DNA of 20,620 nucleotides from Larix sibirica (lineage: Eukaryota; Streptophyta; Pinopsida; Pinales; Pinaceae): NCBI GenBank assembly GCA_004151065.3, contig NWUY0300071912.1, positions 1 through 20,620 on the forward strand, in the 5' to 3' direction. Below the pieces are notes generated by a model. That model worked only from the letters and a program-made list of their open reading frames with translations, had not been told where the DNA came from and made no database searches. The translations under genes and the position numbers were made by a program. Shown here piece by piece: positions 18,951-20,620 of the stretch (its first letter is position 1; each line of letters starts with the position of its first letter).

Positions 18951-20620
18951 AAAGCTAATCTACCAATAATTACTATATTCATGATAGGTACAATAATCCC
19001 CCAAACAAGATACAAAACCTCATATAAAATGATATAATTAAAATTAGCCTTTTAAAGCAACTATTTTGAAACATAAACATTAAAACTACTGTTTGGGAAA
19101 ATAAACTTTCCTCCAATTAATGTGCTCATGTTCATTGTAAAATCCAAAGCGTGAAGGGAAAGTTGAGGCCAATTAAGTTGACCAAGCTATAAATCATATC
19201 AAAGTTGTTGGGAAGTTGAAGTGTCCTCTGCATACAACTACTCGATTCCTTCTCCATATTGCTTTTGATGTTCACAAAACCTCAAGCTTGAATGATTAAA
19301 TCAATCCAAGTTTTCATTGAGATCTTTAATTTTGGATTTTGAAGTATAAAGTAATATTTTCAAATCTTCCGACTCGTGCTACAATCTTTGAATATTAAAT
19401 ATACAAATTATTTAGTTGAGAGTGCACTCACATATGGAAAGGATGATTTAGTGTCCCATGCTTCTCATAGGTGTATGCTATCATAGTTAACACAAGAAGT
19501 TGAGATTCTACAACAAAAATTACATTACTTTTGTCATGCATGGTACCTAAGAAAGTTGTTATTCTTTAAAAAAAAGATACATCAATTTGCATATTGTTTA
19601 ATTATTAGATTATAAATATAAGTATTGGTTTAAAGATTTCAAAACCAAAGCAAAAGAAACTATGAGGTTAATGCTCATGTGACACCTAACCGATATCCCA
19701 AAAATCTTGTAAAAAAGTGGAAGATATAATTACTCGAAAGTTTTCCTCTTAAATTCTAAGAAGAACATACATTGAAGCTTCGTAAGGTAAAGTGGATTAA
19801 AACATCCCATTTAAAAAAATTCAAAGATAACCAAAGACAAAATCAAATACACCACCAAAACCCATGATTAAAAAACGCTCAAAAAAAAAAAAACTATCAT
19901 TAAAACAACAAGGACTATCAATAGAGAAATACCTAAATTCCCATTAGATTCCAAGGCATGCTTATATTATTTAAGCACAAATTCCTTATGAGAAATGTAA
20001 CGTGTTCTGAACCTTCTTATGAATATTTTATTTGCTTTGCAAGCTCCCAAAAGTAATGGAGGTTGGATGAACATGACTTATTTGCACTCATCTAAATCAT
20101 TATTGGAGTATCTTATGGGATGTATTTTTTTTTTTTTTTCAAGAAGAAAAAACCGTAACTTGTTATTATAGTAAATCAAAACTACATAATTATATAGCAA
20201 GCTAAAATCTCATAAAATCAAATAGTGAAAAAGACATAACAAATATATTAATCTAGATAAAAAATCCTTCAATTCATCTACGTGCCACCGGAACAATGTC
20301 TTTACAATAACCATAAAAACACTAGATCAACATGACACAGAAAAAGGGCAAGTACACATTCTCATACAAATAACAATAACTTCATCAGAAGTTGATGTTG
20401 CCCGAATCCACCAACTGATCGCAGATGAATTCCTCATACTATGGGGTGTACTTTCGATGTTTTGATAAGAATTCAAAAGTAATATATAAAATAATGAACT
20501 TTGTAATGTTGGTTGCATAACAAAAATGGAATAAAATAGAGTGCATTGTAATGCTAATTATTGTAATGTACTTAACCCTGCATAATTAAAATAAAACAGT
20601 GTGGCCACCATGGGAAAGAA
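18951..20620. other. AT-rich spacer with facing homopolymer runs
   Basis: No gene recognised. There is an A13 run at 19881-19893 and a T15 run at 20125-20139, either of which could be a retroelement tail, but no element could be tied to them. A 63-codon minus-strand ORF at 20327-20518 has no recognisable domain. Composition is slightly more balanced at 20270-20460. Confidence 0.5.

Noticed and set aside
20270-20518. Possible exon fragment on the minus strand (a WHVDELKDFL block in one frame and a DQLVDSGNINF block in another)
   Set aside because: Suggestive but too short, in different frames, and not matched to any family I can name with confidence.

Overview
This is a stretch of plant nuclear genome, most probably repeat-rich, intergenic chromatin of a flowering plant. 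Evidence: two decayed L1-clade LINEs of the plant type (ORF1 with a DUF4283-like domain and a CCHC knuckle; ORF2 with endonuclease, reverse transcriptase, zf-RVT and a C-terminal RNase H), a decayed leucine-rich-repeat receptor kinase, tRNA-derived SINE heads with polymerase III A and B boxes, and AT-rich spacers with many short tandem duplications. I cannot name the species. I found no intact protein-coding gene, no intact tRNA or rRNA, and nothing prokaryotic.

Layout. 1-1080 is AT-rich spacer. About 1080-7773 is LINE-A on the plus strand: a G/T-rich leader, ORF1 (1318-3165, no frameshift, three in-frame stops), ORF2 (3162-7373, overlapping ORF1 by ATGA, about five frameshifts and eight internal stops), a T/G-rich 3' UTR and a short A tail. 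About 8110-9348 on the minus strand is an LRR receptor-kinase pseudogene. Inside its kinase domain a roughly 95-bp segment coding the subdomain IV HHRN motif is present three times in tandem. 9700-10080 is a degenerate GGGTGTG/CACACCC tandem repeat. 10258-10930 is a 337-bp two-copy duplication; each copy carries a broken 41-codon ORF that looks like a small secreted cysteine-containing peptide.

11557-12159 is a composite retroposed unit: two copies of a tRNA-derived SINE about 440 bp apart, enclosed by one 14-bp target-site duplication. 12288 to about 17100 is LINE-B on the minus strand: ORF2, the 3' part of ORF1, and an apparent 5' truncation. LINE-A and LINE-B point towards each other. Around 18010-18190 is an isolated fragment of a third LINE (end of its RNase H, minus strand), and 18876-18950 holds another tRNA-derived SINE head. 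The rest to 20620 is AT-rich spacer in which I recognise nothing.

The parts do not form a pathway. The window is a graveyard of retroelements, a dead receptor kinase and a dead small-peptide locus. The most informative signals are structural: the triplication inside the kinase pseudogene, the single-TSD composite SINE, the ORF1/ORF2 ATGA junction seen in one LINE and as a mutated form in the other, and repeated two-copy tandem duplications of 19-337 bp.
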